Shown: positions 1 through 10,630 of the stretch, in pieces
Position numbering within the stretch: position 1 is the first letter of the stretch
Layout: every line of letters begins with the position of its first letter
Assembly: GCA_010014835.2 (NCBI GenBank)
Contig: JAAAKB020057050.1
Coordinates: forward strand, 1 to 22,744
DNA length: 22,744 nt
From: Apostichopus leukothele
Taxonomy: Eukaryota > Echinodermata > Holothuroidea > Aspidochirotida > Stichopodidae
Direction of reading: 5' to 3'
The notes under the pieces: model-generated
The model's database searches: none
What the model saw: only the letters and a program-made list of their open reading frames with translations
What the model was told of the DNA's origin: nothing
Made by a program: the position numbers and the translations under genes

Positions 1-3000
1 CTCTTTATCCTCTTCTATATCATACTGGCTCTTATACCCAGTAAAGGCTAAGAAACCCCTAATAAATTGGAGCAGAATTATTTATCTGTTTTGATTCTTC
101 TTTCGTGGATGCTCTCGTACTGCATCACATAAAGATAAGACAAAGTATCATGATCGAAGGAAACAGAAATACGCCCTCAAAAACAGTGTCGAACAAGAAA
201 CAAACTTCAAACAGGTGTTGTATTTATTAACAGAGGGAGACGTTCATTGAGTTCAGTTGCAGACGTATTAAAAGAAGGGGAGGGATTGAACCTTGTAACA
301 ATGTAAATGTTCAACCTTCTCGTTCATCCAAGGAACTTGTGTGTCCCATTTTCCATGTCTTAAACACCTTCCCCACTGCGACTGCGATCAAACTTTTGTC
401 TAGTCATTCCACTGCCATTTCAAAATATCAGATCTAACTAGGGATGGTAGAGATCTTAACATTTTGATAGACTTTAGACTCTGTCTGTGATATTCCATTA
501 TTAAATTGTTGACAGTCATTGTTCTCGTTTATAATATTCATATAATATATGAATCTCAGCTACTCAAGGGCACTTAAAAATGATATTGTGTTTCACATTT
601 ACATCATAGTGAATTTCATCAAACGATGACATGTCTTCACTGAAATGGAGATAAATGTTGTAGTGTGAGTAAAGATTTGTTAAAGTTCTCATACTATTCT
701 CAGGCGGAAAATATAAGTAATCTTCTCTTTGTAATATATATAACTTACAGTTTCAATAGAGTCGTGATGAAAACTTTGTCTTTAAATAAAACAAATGGGA
801 TCATTTTCGTCTTTAATCCCTTGATTACCCTTTGCAACGCAAGTTATTCATCAATGATAAAATTGATTGTACAGAGCAGGTTCCGTGTTTTACTTGCTTT
901 GTAAAATATATGAGCAAAACAACCAACTTGTTGCTCAATGTTGGTAATCTTATCAAGAATCCTAAATATGTAGCAATAATACTAATACAGTTGAGTTCTT
1001 TACACTCTCAAACCTGTTGGGCAAAAGTGTTCTACCTTGGTTGCGTAAATTTAGTAGACAAACGTCTAAAGTATATTATACCAATCGGGTCATATGACAG
1101 ATAGGATTGTATATTGTTTCCATTGCTGAAAATTTCAAAACTGCAAATAAATAGCAAACACTAACAAAAGAGAAGGAAGCTATGCAACGATACTTGATGT
1201 TCATTTTTAACTTTATACATTCCTATTTAGTAGTATTACACTTATGGTCATTACAATAATTGTATATATAATATAATACTATATTCACAGGAAGGAATAT
1301 CCTAGTAAGCAAACTGTAAACGTGACCATCAACGAGTACCATAAAAACAAAGGTCATCAAGGTTATTCTCACCATAAACTTTTATGATCCAAGGTTTCCA
1401 TTAACAGCGTTTAACTTCATATCTATATAGCTATCATAAAGATTAAGGTAGTAAACATTTCACAAGCCCACATATACGTGGTAAAGTCCTCTAAAACTAC
1501 AATAAAGATACTATCGTGATCATTCCCTTCAAGCTGTGATTGTGACCATTCACGTGTATCTTTAGTACCAATGTAACCTCATAAGATGCTTTATATCATA
1601 AACCTGTGCAATCCAAGTGTGTCAACGAATTACACCTGACACTTCTATATCCGTTTACAAATATACTAAATTCAATCTTGAAATTTGGCTATCGTTAAGA
1701 TGAAGGCAGACTATTTGCAGGTATATGTACGTATTAAAGTAATAAAGGCCTGTAACTGTTGTAATTATTCAGGTTATAAAAAAAAACCTTGTCATTCATT
1801 TATAAGTATACGAATTAAAAATAAACTATTGTATACTAAAGTTACAAAAGTTCTGATAAAGGTAGTTAAAATTCTCTGCTCTGGTTTCTTTTTCTTCAAG
1901 TTAATTTAGGTGAAAGGTTAACAAACAAAAATGACAGATTTTGACCTCACTTCACATGGACAGGATTCTAGTTGCGTGGTTTGGGGCTGACGACAATGTC
2001 TGAAAAAGAAAACTCCCTGGTTGACCTTAGTTTGTATAAGTAGAAAAGTTCAGAAGCTTAGTTAAAATTTGACTCCGAAAACAGGCATGGAGGTGATAAC
2101 ACTTTCCATTAGTAGTGAAGTGATGATCTGCAATGAACAGTGTATTTAATACGTATTTGCAAATAAATCATGATCAATATTAACATTCTTTGTAATCCAA
2201 GATAGTTTTCATCTAATGAATATGTTCAAGATAAAGGCAAAATAATACGTAAGCACTGTTTCTCAAAAGATAACTTATCTTAATCAATATGTAATTTTCG
2301 GCAGCTAAGTTCTTCAATCGATAGTAAGATTGACTTCTGATGTGAAACGTGGACTTTAAAAAAGGACAAATGGTAACTCGTTCAGTACAGAGTTCATGAA
2401 GGAATTATAAACCTGCTAATTTGTAATATAACCAATTGTACATATGTTTTATAAATGGTTTGCCCTTCCTTGTCATTTAATATATATAAACCATAGTAAT
2501 ATCATCACTTATCAATGCATATTAGCCTATCCCGATAAATACAAGAAATTCAAGATATCCAACATAGAGTAAAGGAACAGCAAGATAGTTGTGTTGCAAC
2601 ATGCTTGATATATTTATACTCAAAGAACTAATTATTAAATGCTGAGAACAGTATGCAGTTAAGTACAAATGTTATGAATGTATGCTCGACATATACAAAA
2701 GAAATTCACGTCATTGTTTGGAGGAACATGTAATGAGAGAAGGATATTTTGTGTATAAAGTAATATCAATGGAGAAACTAACAATCTATAATGACGGATC
2801 ACGGTTAACATGTGTTAACAGATCAGCATAATCCATTTTCGTTAACTCATGGTTTATATATAATGAAGACAAAACTCATTTAGAAGTCTTCAGGTATTGT
2901 CCCCAATATGTTGAAAAGTAAAATCATGCTCGGATTAACGGAACCTTGCGTTGTGCCTTAATGAGACATTAAAATGTCTTATCGACCTTTTCCCTGTGTC

Positions 3001-3255
3001 TGGATTAAATATGTATGATCAGCGCTTCTAGTAAGCTACGATTAAAAACTTGTAGTATTTTTTCGTGCAAATACGTCGGGCTAATACCACTGATCGTTAA
3101 GTTATATTTAAAAGTTTTCAGATACAAACAAACAGCCCACATTTCAAACAAAAAGCAGAAAACGTATCTTGGCACCATTTTGAATGCACGTCATACAAAG
3201 GCAAATTAAATAATCGCGCATGCCATATCGGTGGAAAGGAGAGAGTGAGAGAGAA

Positions 3256-3283
3256 GGGTAGGGGGGGGGGGGGGGGGTTGGGG
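3256..3283 (+). repeat. Poly-G tract with flanking G runs
   Basis: A GGG, then 17 consecutive G (3261-3277), TT and GGGG follow one another, preceded by a GA-rich stretch from about 3238. Such runs can fold into a G-quadruplex on this strand. They are also prone to length errors in sequencing and replication, so the exact count may not be reliable. Confidence 0.85.
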
Positions 3284-3911
3284 TGAATGAAAAAAAAATC
3301 AAACCCATGTTAAACAGTAAAAACCTGCTTTACTTGCACGATCAAAAAACACAGAAAATATTCTTAAAGGAGTGTGAAATGTCATAGTTCATTCAAAACA
3401 TGATTGCAGTTTTTAATCTACTAATACATGGTAAAGTTAGCGACTAATAATTTTCGATGCAATTTGAGAAAATATCGACTGTTGTTGATAATTGTGACTA
3501 GCAAGAGTTATGCTAAATGCGATTAAAACTGACATAGTAAGATCATTATGACAAAGCATCTTTGGTATCATTTGAAGTACTTTCATATATCCTTCTTACC
3601 ATTAAACTATCTGTACGACAGACTCAATACCGATCATCAAAAATTCTACGGAAACCAGAATATCATTTGTTTTGTAAAGAACATCTTAGATAAAGGTAAT
3701 CTGTCATCGAGAAAAGGCAGCATTTATCAGCCATAGGGTTCACGTTGCTTAACGTTTTCACTTAGATTGTGTTTTTTAGGCTGCAATTAAGCAATTTCTT
3801 TATGACGGCTGTTCTCATCATAAATAATAGGTCCATTATCAATGTTACATTGTTAAATAATTAATATTACTACTGCCTTATCATTATCATTTTAATTTTA
3901 ATTAATTAATT

Positions 3912-3952
3912 ATCATCATCTTCACCTTCATCGTCATCGTCATCATCATCGT
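3912..3952 (+). repeat. Imperfect TCA/ATC trinucleotide microsatellite
   Basis: About 13 units of TCA-type triplets (TCA, TCG, TCT and ACC variants) run through this stretch, directly after an AATT/ATTA-rich segment. It is not in a coding frame of any credible gene. Confidence 0.8.
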
Positions 3953-4976
3953 TTTAATCACCAACAGCTTGATCCGTAAATAATAAACCATGTTTGTTTG
4001 GTTTATTAGACTTTATAGTTTTTTAGTTTCGGAAACACATATGTCATCATGTTAGTTAATAATACGTAGTACAATATCGTAAACAACATGGACACCGCAC
4101 GACGAGTCGCATTTTCGCATAAGAGCTCTTCCAGTTTTTGGAACTTTGACAGTAACTAATGATTTTCCACCAGAAGGAATAATAAGGATATTGTTGAGAA
4201 GCTAAAACAGACTAAACATAAACATTAAAATATCTCAAAGGCGGTTGTTTAAATACATAATAGGTGTATATACGCAGGCATGACACTTACAATACAACCA
4301 AAACAAAACAAAAAACATGATACCCATTAGAATAAAGAGAGGGTTATGTACATACTTTTACTCAATATCCAACAATCGCATAAAGGTGGATACATAGTAT
4401 CAAATAGAGCCGTTCTTTAATTCCACAGATATTTTGCAATGTTTTACGAGATATAAGGGAAACTGAGTGAAATCCCTGTCAATACATTACAGGCTGCTTC
4501 TAGGTTATTGATACCATTTCTTGGGACATCAGATACCCAGGAGAAAATGTCAGATATAATTAAATGTCTTACCTATAACGAATAATGGAGAAAATGCGGT
4601 ATCATGCAACATTTTGAATGAAATAATTAAAACTGCTCTCAGTAAATTACATGAAATACATAAATTATAATAATATAAAAGTACGTTCATAGAACATTTC
4701 CACATGCAATGTTTAAGATATTTACATGAACCACATAACTTATGGACTATGATGCGAAATATACGTCAAAGCTTTACAAAAGTGTTGATACAGAATCATA
4801 TTCAAATTAAATATAATTAATCTGTTTTATCTAGTTACAATAGCAAATTGCTCCTACAGAAATCACTACCAGAACTTAAACCGAAAGGTTGAACATCCAT
4901 GTCAAGGAAGATTTTTTTCATGAATGTATGAATGATATTTCATATATGCTGTGGTAAAAAATATATAAATACTTAA

Positions 4977-4982
4977 TTTATT
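4977..4982 (-). promoter_or_regulatory. Likely poly(A) signal of the SecA-like gene
   Basis: The plus strand reads TTTATT, which is AATAAA on the minus strand. It lies 38 bases beyond the TAG stop of the SecA-like gene, implying a very short 3' untranslated region. AT-rich sequence makes chance matches common, so only the position and orientation support it. Confidence 0.5.
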
Positions 4983-5020
4983 GTTATAAATCATCATGTG
5001 GATATTTAGATTGTTTCTTT

Positions 5021-8000
5021 CTAATCCGCGACAGTTGATGTATTTGTCAACTTATTAGTCACTGTCGTTTGGCTCAATGAGACACTTGGTATTCCATTGA
5101 TCTTCTCTTTTTGTTTCAATGAGCCAGCTATTTCGGATTTACTTCGATCCTTCTCAATTTGCTTACCCACGTAAGAATTAACCTTGTTAAATATCTGTTC
5201 GTAACACGTTTTCGTCACATAGTTATTAAATAGATTTGCAACGGAATCACAAAGAATGTTGGAAAAGTGCTCAGTTATTTCACGCAGTTCGTTGTCTTCC
5301 GATGGCAAATATGTATACTCTTTCTCACATAATTTTTCGTCTTGACTACAATGTTCTTGTAGACTTTTTTTTAATACATCCCTAAATTCGCAAATGATAC
5401 TTTTAATTGATATCATGGCAGGCGCACTATCAACCGCTAACTTTAGTGTTTGCTTACCTACATGTAAGACTTTGAACAATGGCTGGAATTTTGGGGACAT
5501 TTTCAAGTCAGTCGGACAAATATCTATAATTTTCATCACTATAGCTATACTTTTAGGATTGGATTTTTCACTCTCCTCCAAATAACCACTCAGAATTTTC
5601 TCACCAGTAGTCTTAAAATTCCAAAAATTTAGAGGTCCATAGGGATTATTTTGTGGTTTGTGAGAGTATTCGAAACGGATAATGAGCTTCTTCATATCAT
5701 GTTCTAATATGAAATCTGTCATGGCAGGACCTAAATTACTTTTTAGGAATTCCTTCGTCAAATTAACACACTCCTCTATCAACGATGGTTGAATGTAATA
5801 GGCATGGCAGTGGGAAATAAAAGAAGTAGTAACTGCTGCTGCAAGTGTTTTACCTGATTTTTGTAGAACTACTTTTGCAGTCTGGCTGACTGTCGGATAA
5901 ATCGTTTCTATGACAGACTTAGCATTTGAAATACTTTTAACATCTGTCAATATCTGTGTTTTCACCTCTTTCAACCCTAATTTAAAGACCCCTGCTACTC
6001 CCGATGTTTTTTTAACCCCTGCCCATGCAGTTTTACCATAGTGCTTGACGCATGGGAGTAAACATATTGCAGCTAGGCTCACTCCCTTATTTAAACTCCA
6101 GCTTTCCCAAGTGAATTCGCTACCTTCGATCATTCCAAAGGCCCCTCCAATAATGTCAGAGATACCATCGCATATAAGTCCAGTGCCGATTTGTGACAAA
6201 GCTCCAGATGATAACGGTATAAGTAGTGCACCCAATAAAACCTGTGCTGCACCAATTGCAATTACAATTACCTGGCTCCAAATTATTCTTGGCCTTTTGT
6301 CAATACCGAATATATGTGTTAAACCAAGTTGCCACAATTCGAGTAGTACATCATAAGATAGGGCATTACTAAACAGTGTTGAAGTTGAAAATATATCCTC
6401 ATCATGAACGTCTGTATTTAAACTTTGCCTCTTAATCAGCTCAATTTTTTCAATTGACTCTTGTATTTTATCAGCAAAGAAATTTAAAAATTGAAATTTA
6501 GTTTGAAATTGCTTTGCCAAATTAGTATTGTAATCCTTCACCGTTTCCTGTGTAACACTTGAACTCTGGATGAGTGTCATAGTAACAGTCAGCTCATCAA
6601 AATAATATTGAAGAAGCGAGAAAGCTTTTTTAAGATCTTTGATTGCTTCTTCCATTCCGTCATGTGCACTTATATATAAAGTGCAGAATGCCCTATTGTA
6701 GTGTGCTATTGATGACCAAACTTTGTCCTGTTTTATGGCTTGCGAAAAGTATACCTTTGCCATTTTATAATCTTTGCTAATGAATTTGCTATTCCCAAGC
6801 CTAATGACATTGTATGTACTACCAGGTACTGAGTTTTCACAGAAAATGTTCCTTTGCACACCCTTTAAGTAGTTATTGAGAATCTTTTCCCATTGCGTAC
6901 CTTCGGGTTCAGTTTCTAGTTTTGGAGAATTATGTTTAAGCCAAAATCCCCATTTTTCATGAAAAATCTCGATCTTGTCTTGCAATTCATGATTGCTATC
7001 CTCATCTGGGGAACCAATTTTATTTATAAATTTACAATAAATTTCAAATAGATTGCCTTGGACCAAAACTAAATTTATTTCTCGTACTATCGACAACATC
7101 TCCAACCACTCATATTCGTGTTGCAATTGCATTATGTGACGGAAATTATGACCAGAAGAAAGGTTCTTGTCTAAACTTTCTGAAAATATGACCATTTTAT
7201 TAGATCCCGGTTCACCTTTCCTCGATGTTCGACCTTTCGCTTGAAGCTCTACCCTTTCATTTAAAGGAAGGAAAGTCACCAAAACAAACAACCCCCCATT
7301 TTCGTTGACGTTGTCGGAAACCTTTATATCCGTTCCTCTACCTGCCAAATTAGTCGCAACAACGACATCTCCTTCCTGTAAATACTCGTCAACTACTTTC
7401 ACTTCATCCGTTTCACTTCGAGTGTACATCTTTAAATTAGCTTTTGGAATAGACTTTTGAATTATGGATTTCAACAATTTTGCTGTTAGAATATCTTGAG
7501 TGATAACCAAAGCAGCACGTGAACACTGATGACTCTCTAGCTTGCATTCCTTTCTTAAAGTATCACATATTTCTAGCAACCATTCATCTTTGGAATGTTT
7601 TAGTATTCCTTCAAGATCAATCATCTTGTTAGGTTTATGTGTCGGTATTTTATATGAGGGAGTTTCATAGACTCTTTCAAGAAAGTTGTCGTCGATTCTT
7701 GACCCAAGGGTTCCGCTAAAACCGTAGATCTGATTGTACTTTTTGAAAAGTGCAACATGTGATAGGAAATTTGTTATAAGAGTTATCGGACTCAGAGCTA
7801 ATGAATGTTTCATTTCTAAATACTGCTGCAGCCCATCTCCCCATTTTTTATTGCTTTCTATTTGTCCTGTGTGCTTAAAATCTACTGGAAGTATGGCATT
7901 GTCTTTTACCAAATACTCTCTATCCGGTTGCATTTTCTTTGCCTCAAATGCATTATATATCCATGTTTCGATTTGAGCATCTACATGTTCTTTTAAATTG

Positions 8001-10630
8001 ATGGGAATTGGAATTTCCTTCATTTCAGTCATTTTAAATTCTCCTTTGGTAAAACATATTTGAGTACTTACTCTATTCTTAATCATAGCCATAATTTCGC
8101 CAAAGTCATCACAATGCAGATCACAAACGTAACCATTATTGAACGATAACACTTTAAAAGTGGGAACTCGTAGTTCTGGATTTTTGTAAGATGATACTTT
8201 AGAGCATAACGTTTTCCTTTGACAATTTACGTATATTTCAAATTTTATGTCCAATTTTCCTCCACAAAACTCGAGAAAATTATTAATTGCCTTCATTGTA
8301 TGCAAATCTAAAAGTTCATTTAAGTTTAAAGGTTCACTTTCAACTTTCTTTTTGTACTTTTCAGAGAACCCCACTGGCATCAAATTTTCCTTTTCGGCAA
8401 TACGTAAAAGATTCACAACATATTCATGGACAGCAGAACGATCGTGTAATGTCTCCATTAAAATATTTGAAATAAAACAATAGAATGGTACTGCAGACCC
8501 TTTGAAAAACATTTCGTCATTTGTAGAATATATCTTTTCAATTCCAGACGCATGATACCAAATTAACGCTAAAATAGGTTCCAAATGTTTCATTTCGGCA
8601 ACCGTTTGGGTCAAATATGTAAACTGAGCTGCTTTGTCGAGTAACATGGAGTCAACTTCATCCACGATAGCCACATCAAATTTTCTATGTTTACGGATGT
8701 CTTTGCGTTGAAAAGTATCTCGCAAAAAGTCCGTCGAAAATGTATCTACTGTTCCAAAAACAATGTTACTTTCATAACAACTATTGGCGCCAACGTTGTT
8801 GCTGGTTGTACCAGCTTTGATATCCAGAAACGTAAAGTATTTATTCCAGTCATTGAAGTCTCGAGTAGCTAACAAATTCGAGCTAGTAATTATATCGATG
8901 CTTATGTTTTTATCTAAGGAAACCAATGAAGCTGCTATCATTGCGATAACGCAGGACTTTCCTTCTCCCGTGTGAATTTCCATCAAGAGACCCTTTTTCT
9001 CTTCGCTTAGCAAACAAACTATCGTACTTAATAATTGGACATCTCGCGGAATATATCCACGGAAGCGATACACAGAACACGCCGCGTACGCTAGATTGTA
9101 TATTTTATCATCAACAGCAAACATTTTACTGTTAAGCTGATTGTAGACAAATGCTTTAATTTTTGTCACATCGTCATAGTGGCGTGAACTATGTTGAAAA
9201 TTCGTCAGCACCATTTTAATTGCACGCAAAGCTGATTCAATTTTTTCTATCAGCTCCTCGGGTATTTTATTGGTTAATTTTAATTCTTTTAGTAGATCAT
9301 CAACTGGTTTGCTTTTTTGACTAAGAGCGACCTGTTTCAACATTGAAGGAATTTGCGATATCGGGCATTCTTCTAGGACCTTGAAAACATAATAACATGA
9401 GGAAATGCCGTGATACTGTAAAATTTCTAGACTCTGCTCTAGGAAAGATACATCAGACATAAACCTTCGTTTAAAAATATAAAGAAATTGATCAAATTTG
9501 TCCAAATTCCACGGACGTGATTGAAAAATAGTACAGAGCAAATCAACTTGATTGTTTAGTAATGATTTGTGGACTTTTTTCTCTATGTAATGTTTTGAAC
9601 AGTGGCTAACCCATTTTGCATTCTCCCCTCTTGATGATTGAAACAACATGTCCTGGAAATGATCCGAAGATATTGTTTCTACAGATGATTTTTCACAAGT
9701 TTCAACCCGAATACAAACTGAAATTAGACACACAAGGAAAGAAGAGAGTTCATATCTTGTAGGAAGCTCTCCCATCCATCCAGCAACTAAATATTTTATA
9801 TTGTCAGATGCTTCATCTCTTTGAATGGTGTTCTTATACACAAAATGTAAGTAAAGGTCAAGAAGAAACGAAAGAAGCCAGTTTTGATCTTCTTTTGTAA
9901 ATGACTTTAGTTGCTTACGCAAATAATGTAGACACTTTGGTTCTAAATATGAATTCAAACAGCCAGAAATGTTCTGAACCAAACAAAATTGCGCATGCCG
10001 TACCTTCTGTATATACTTTTGAAATAGCAATACCAGAACCCGATCAATGTTGTTTTTATTCGACTCGGATAACTTGTCCCTTAATGTTCTGTGAACGTCG
10101 CTATATAATGGTATATGTTCCACACGTATTCTCTTAAAAAGTAATTCATAGAAGTGCTTGTCGAGTTGCCCTTCTTTACCTTCAAATGTCTTGTCTTGAA
10201 TGTTAGATTGCCTAACATTATTCCCAAAATTGGACTGTACGAAGGTACTTTGAAGTGTTGCATTAAAATTGAGATATACTTCTCTTGACAAAGTGCTTTT
10301 GATGTTCAGACTAGGCCCCGATAATTGTTTGCCATAGGAGGCATCTGTTTGATCGTATCTTTGATTTCTTTCTTCCTCAACGTTTACCGTTTCCTTATTA
10401 CACTGAAATGGGTCAGGTTTGAGACTAAACATACACTCAAAACAATAACATTTTTCTTTGGAATCAACAAGCTGAAAATACTTCTTTGAGTTAGAAAATT
10501 TGTGGACTATGTACTCGCTCCCTTCGATGTATTGATTTCTTTTCTTTGCGGACTTGCTGATAGGAAGGGGATCTTGGCACTTGTAGCATTTTAGATGATG
10601 TCGTCTTGGTTTGCTTTGCTTATTTCCCAT
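5021..10630 (-). CDS. SecA-like ATPase with TPR and hydrophobic C-terminal regions, single exon
   Basis: The 1869-residue protein contains a complete SecA-type motor. Seen in order: the Q-motif-like DVQLL (about 530-534), Walker A TGEGKS (554-559), TRD motif (589-591), the SecA-typical FGT...TDFLRD (625-638), Walker B DEVD (657-660), VDxxxTG...WGDGL (916-933), SGTLGS (972-977), ATNLAGRGTDI (1092-1102) and QAKGRTSRKG (1130-1139). Bacterial SecA uses these to push proteins through SecYEG. The helical scaffold and C-terminal zinc motif that follow in SecA are not recognisable. Instead there is a TPR-like pair (about 1275-1345), a glycine-rich hydrophobic stretch (about 1448-1500) and a helical tail. 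The N-terminus MGNKQSKPRR fits myristoylation, and cysteines at 15, 18, 61, 63, 66 and 77 may bind zinc. The ATG has G at -3 and +4, with in-frame stops just upstream. There are no introns. Annotated SecA-like proteins occur in other invertebrates; the function here is unknown. Confidence 0.9.
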   Translation of the reverse strand: MGNKQSKPRRHHLKCYKCQDPLPISKSAKKRNQYIEGSEYIVHKFSNSKKYFQLVDSKEKCYCFECMFSLKPDPFQCNKETVNVEEERNQRYDQTDASYGKQLSGPSLNIKSTLSREVYLNFNATLQSTFVQSNFGNNVRQSNIQDKTFEGKEGQLDKHFYELLFKRIRVEHIPLYSDVHRTLRDKLSESNKNNIDRVLVLLFQKYIQKVRHAQFCLVQNISGCLNSYLEPKCLHYLRKQLKSFTKEDQNWLLSFLLDLYLHFVYKNTIQRDEASDNIKYLVAGWMGELPTRYELSSFLVCLISVCIRVETCEKSSVETISSDHFQDMLFQSSRGENAKWVSHCSKHYIEKKVHKSLLNNQVDLLCTIFQSRPWNLDKFDQFLYIFKRRFMSDVSFLEQSLEILQYHGISSCYYVFKVLEECPISQIPSMLKQVALSQKSKPVDDLLKELKLTNKIPEELIEKIESALRAIKMVLTNFQHSSRHYDDVTKIKAFVYNQLNSKMFAVDDKIYNLAYAACSVYRFRGYIPRDVQLLSTIVCLLSEEKKGLLMEIHTGEGKSCVIAMIAASLVSLDKNISIDIITSSNLLATRDFNDWNKYFTFLDIKAGTTSNNVGANSCYESNIVFGTVDTFSTDFLRDTFQRKDIRKHRKFDVAIVDEVDSMLLDKAAQFTYLTQTVAEMKHLEPILALIWYHASGIEKIYSTNDEMFFKGSAVPFYCFISNILMETLHDRSAVHEYVVNLLRIAEKENLMPVGFSEKYKKKVESEPLNLNELLDLHTMKAINNFLEFCGGKLDIKFEIYVNCQRKTLCSKVSSYKNPELRVPTFKVLSFNNGYVCDLHCDDFGEIMAMIKNRVSTQICFTKGEFKMTEMKEIPIPINLKEHVDAQIETWIYNAFEAKKMQPDREYLVKDNAILPVDFKHTGQIESNKKWGDGLQQYLEMKHSLALSPITLITNFLSHVALFKKYNQIYGFSGTLGSRIDDNFLERVYETPSYKIPTHKPNKMIDLEGILKHSKDEWLLEICDTLRKECKLESHQCSRAALVITQDILTAKLLKSIIQKSIPKANLKMYTRSETDEVKVVDEYLQEGDVVVATNLAGRGTDIKVSDNVNENGGLFVLVTFLPLNERVELQAKGRTSRKGEPGSNKMVIFSESLDKNLSSGHNFRHIMQLQHEYEWLEMLSIVREINLVLVQGNLFEIYCKFINKIGSPDEDSNHELQDKIEIFHEKWGFWLKHNSPKLETEPEGTQWEKILNNYLKGVQRNIFCENSVPGSTYNVIRLGNSKFISKDYKMAKVYFSQAIKQDKVWSSIAHYNRAFCTLYISAHDGMEEAIKDLKKAFSLLQYYFDELTVTMTLIQSSSVTQETVKDYNTNLAKQFQTKFQFLNFFADKIQESIEKIELIKRQSLNTDVHDEDIFSTSTLFSNALSYDVLLELWQLGLTHIFGIDKRPRIIWSQVIVIAIGAAQVLLGALLIPLSSGALSQIGTGLICDGISDIIGGAFGMIEGSEFTWESWSLNKGVSLAAICLLPCVKHYGKTAWAGVKKTSGVAGVFKLGLKEVKTQILTDVKSISNAKSVIETIYPTVSQTAKVVLQKSGKTLAAAVTTSFISHCHAYYIQPSLIEECVNLTKEFLKSNLGPAMTDFILEHDMKKLIIRFEYSHKPQNNPYGPLNFWNFKTTGEKILSGYLEESEKSNPKSIAIVMKIIDICPTDLKMSPKFQPLFKVLHVGKQTLKLAVDSAPAMISIKSIICEFRDVLKKSLQEHCSQDEKLCEKEYTYLPSEDNELREITEHFSNILCDSVANLFNNYVTKTCYEQIFNKVNSYVGKQIEKDRSKSEIAGSLKQKEKINGIPSVSLSQTTVTNKLTNTSTVAD
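10600..10630 (-). promoter_or_regulatory. Start context and N-myristoylation code of the SecA-like gene
   Basis: The codons here spell Met-Gly-Asn-Lys-Gln-Ser-Lys-Pro-Arg-Arg. Glycine at 2, serine at 6 and following basic residues match the known MGxxxS/T pattern for N-myristoyltransferase, with a basic patch that would strengthen membrane binding. The ATG is in a strong Kozak-like context (GAG before, G after). Two adjacent in-frame TAA codons lie immediately upstream, so no longer in-frame start is possible on unspliced RNA. Confidence 0.55.

Larger units (their letters stand above)
1..5020. other. AT-rich non-coding region with simple repeats
   Basis: No open frame here exceeds about 90 codons, and none has domain-like composition, a good start context or a recognisable motif. 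I therefore see no protein gene. No tRNA cloverleaf or rRNA stretch is visible either. What it does hold is AT-rich sequence with many short A/T runs, the G-rich tract near 3256-3283, the TCA-type microsatellite at 3912-3952, and the likely poly(A) signal of the minus-strand gene that ends at 5021. It may contain regulatory DNA or old, unrecognisable transposon remains, but nothing shows this directly. Confidence 0.6.

Noticed and set aside
2964-2979. Short palindrome AGACATTAAAATGTCT
   Set aside because: A 7-bp palindrome in AT-rich DNA is expected by chance and has no context.
665-3736. Short plus-strand open frames (665-904, 832-1104, 1685-1909, 3015-3209, 3548-3736) as possible genes
   Set aside because: All are under about 90 codons, with composition expected of AT-rich non-coding DNA, no motif, no good start context and no neighbouring gene structure.
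5394-10137. Plus-strand frames opposite the SecA-like gene (for example 6045-6356 and 9901-10137)
   Set aside because: They are antisense shadows of a long coding frame with clear protein motifs.
5021-10630. Bacterial contamination as the source of the SecA-like gene
   Set aside because: It shares the window with an animal-type NHL gene and a Gypsy element. It has a eukaryotic start context and poly(A) signal, no ribosome binding site or operon neighbours, and non-bacterial extra domains.
5021-10630. Plastid SecA
   Set aside because: There is no transit peptide, the protein is about twice the usual SecA length, and the scaffold domains that plastid SecA keeps are not recognisable.
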